From an uncultured bacterium (lineage in GTDB: Bacteria; Planctomycetota; UBA8108): a stretch of DNA of 5,904 nt. The translations under genes were made by a program, and so were the position numbers. Location of the stretch: positions 1 to 5,904 of the forward strand of contig CAJWZY010000152.1 in the NCBI GenBank assembly GCA_913050545.1, read 5' to 3'. The notes beneath the pieces were generated by a model. The model saw only the letters and a program-made list of their open reading frames with translations. It did not search any database and was not told the origin of the DNA. Shown here in pieces: positions 4,950-5,904 of the stretch (within the stretch, counting starts at the first letter, position 1; each line of letters starts with the position of its first letter).

Positions 4950-5904
4950 TTAGTCAAGGGTGGCCAGGTTTGCTTCGACCTTGGCGAGCTCCGCCTCGAG
5001 CTCTCCAAGCCTCTCCCTCTCCCGCTCTACCACCTCGGGGCTTGCCTTGCTGACAAAATTCTCGTTGGACAGCTTCTTCTTCGCCCCCTCGATACGGCCA
5101 TTGAGCTGGTCTCGTTGCTTGGCCAGGCGCGCCTTCTCTTTCTCCAGGTCGACAGCGCCGGGGATATAGATATCGATATCCCTGACCACCGCAACAGCGG
5201 AATCGACGGTACGCTCGGCCTCTGCCGAGATCTCCAGGGACTCCAGGACGCCCATATGAACCAGCAGGTCGCCAAGCGGCTCAAGCTGTTCACTACGTTT
5301 TGCATCGGCCCGGATCCGGACCGGAAGCTTGTCGGACAGGGGAATCTCGTTCTTGCTTCGAATATCCCGAATAGCCCGGATAATCTCCTGCAGAAGCTCA
5401 AAGCGTTTTTCAAGCTCCTCGTCCCGCCAGCCCGCAGCAGCCCGGGGCCAGGGCGCATGAACCAGGAGCTCGGGAACGCCCAGCTCCTCACCGATCCCCC
5501 GCCGGGGAGCCTGCTCACCCAGCCTCTCCCAGAGGAACTCGGTGATAAAAGGAACAAAGGGATGCAGGAGGCGAAGGACCTGGTCGAGAGCCACGGCGAG
5601 CACCTGGCCGGCCAGCTGCGCCTTGCCGGCTTCCCGGACCCTTGGCTTGATAAACTCGAGGTACCAGTCACAGAGCTCCGACCAGAAGAACTCTCTTGCC
5701 AGGGAGATCGCCGCCGCTGGGCTGTAAGACTCGAGCTGCTCATCAACGGTCTCGATCGCGAGCGCCAGGCGCGAGAGGAGCCAGCGGTCCTCGACAGCCA
5801 GTTGCTCAATTTCACGGGGCTCGAAACCCACCCCCTCGAGATTCATCAGCGCGAAGCGGGCAGCATTGAGGAGCTTGTTGCAGAAATTCCTGCCCACCTC
5901 GAAG
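4950..5904 (-). CDS. valS: Valyl-tRNA synthetase, C-terminal part (5' end beyond the window)
   Basis: This gene encodes the cytoplasmic enzyme that attaches valine to tRNA-Val with ATP. Only the last 317 residues are visible. The frame is open to the right edge and begins FEVGRNFCNKLLNAARF, the class I ValRS segment that normally follows the KMSKS loop, so the catalytic core lies outside. The anticodon-binding domain follows, with DRWLLSRL, a WSELCDWYLEFIKPR block and LRLLHPFVPFITEFLWERL. After IRAIRDIRSKNEIPL comes the C-terminal arm (about residues 245-317), a charged coiled coil with FVSKASPEVVERERERL, typical of bacterial ValRS and used to bind tRNA. It ends at TAA (4950-4952). The GTG at 5895-5897 is an internal Val codon, not a start. 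All blocks are intact, with no sign of a frameshift. It is a housekeeping gene and probably not functionally tied to the downstream genes, though it is co-directional with a 109-bp gap. Confidence 0.97.
   Translation of the reverse strand, partial: FEVGRNFCNKLLNAARFALMNLEGVGFEPREIEQLAVEDRWLLSRLALAIETVDEQLESYSPAAAISLAREFFWSELCDWYLEFIKPRVREAGKAQLAGQVLAVALDQVLRLLHPFVPFITEFLWERLGEQAPRRGIGEELGVPELLVHAPWPRAAAGWRDEELEKRFELLQEIIRAIRDIRSKNEIPLSDKLPVRIRADAKRSEQLEPLGDLLVHMGVLESLEISAEAERTVDSAVAVVRDIDIYIPGAVDLEKEKARLAKQRDQLNGRIEGAKKKLSNENFVSKASPEVVERERERLGELEAELAKVEANLATLD

Noticed and set aside
5027..5815. Open minus-strand frame of 262 codons in another phase
   Set aside because: It is a Ser/Arg-rich shadow of valS, whose own frame carries clear ValRS motifs.

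Overview
The window shows four genes, all on the minus strand and tightly packed, from a GC-rich bacterium. In transcription order (right to left) they are: the 3' part of valS (valyl-tRNA synthetase), a secreted modular protein of 1027 residues, a small divergent ECF-type sigma factor, and a single-pass membrane protein that looks like its anti-sigma partner and runs off the left edge. No tRNA, rRNA, CRISPR array, transposase or phage gene is visible.

Taxon (inference, from memory): the large protein carries an NPCBM-like carbohydrate-binding domain. It also has segments such as RYLRFAWKKKGGEG, LFDHIWLGRT and a WSYEYAYW ending. I associate this combination with large envelope proteins of Planctomycetota, where ECF sigma factors paired with membrane anti-sigma proteins are also abundant. 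A planctomycete or another PVC-type bacterium is the best guess. The valS fragment is ordinary and gives no sharper placement.

Layout. 4950-5904: valS C-terminal part, open at the right edge. 4841-4949: a 109-bp gap with an imperfect hairpin (7+4 bp) and a weak promoter-like pair. 1757-4840: the secreted NPCBM protein, started by TTG. 1605-1756: a 152-bp gap with a GGAACTT element that resembles an ECF -35 box, and a short hairpin just before the ribosome binding site. 978-1604: the sigma factor. 1-985: the anti-sigma-like membrane protein, overlapping the sigma gene by 8 bp.

How they may work together (inference): the 8-bp overlap suggests that the sigma factor and membrane protein are co-translated as a regulatory pair. 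The secreted protein directly upstream could be their target or the source of a surface signal, and the GGAACTT element could allow autoregulation. The sequence does not prove any of this. The pair is divergent enough from textbook ECF/anti-sigma modules to be the most interesting part of the window.
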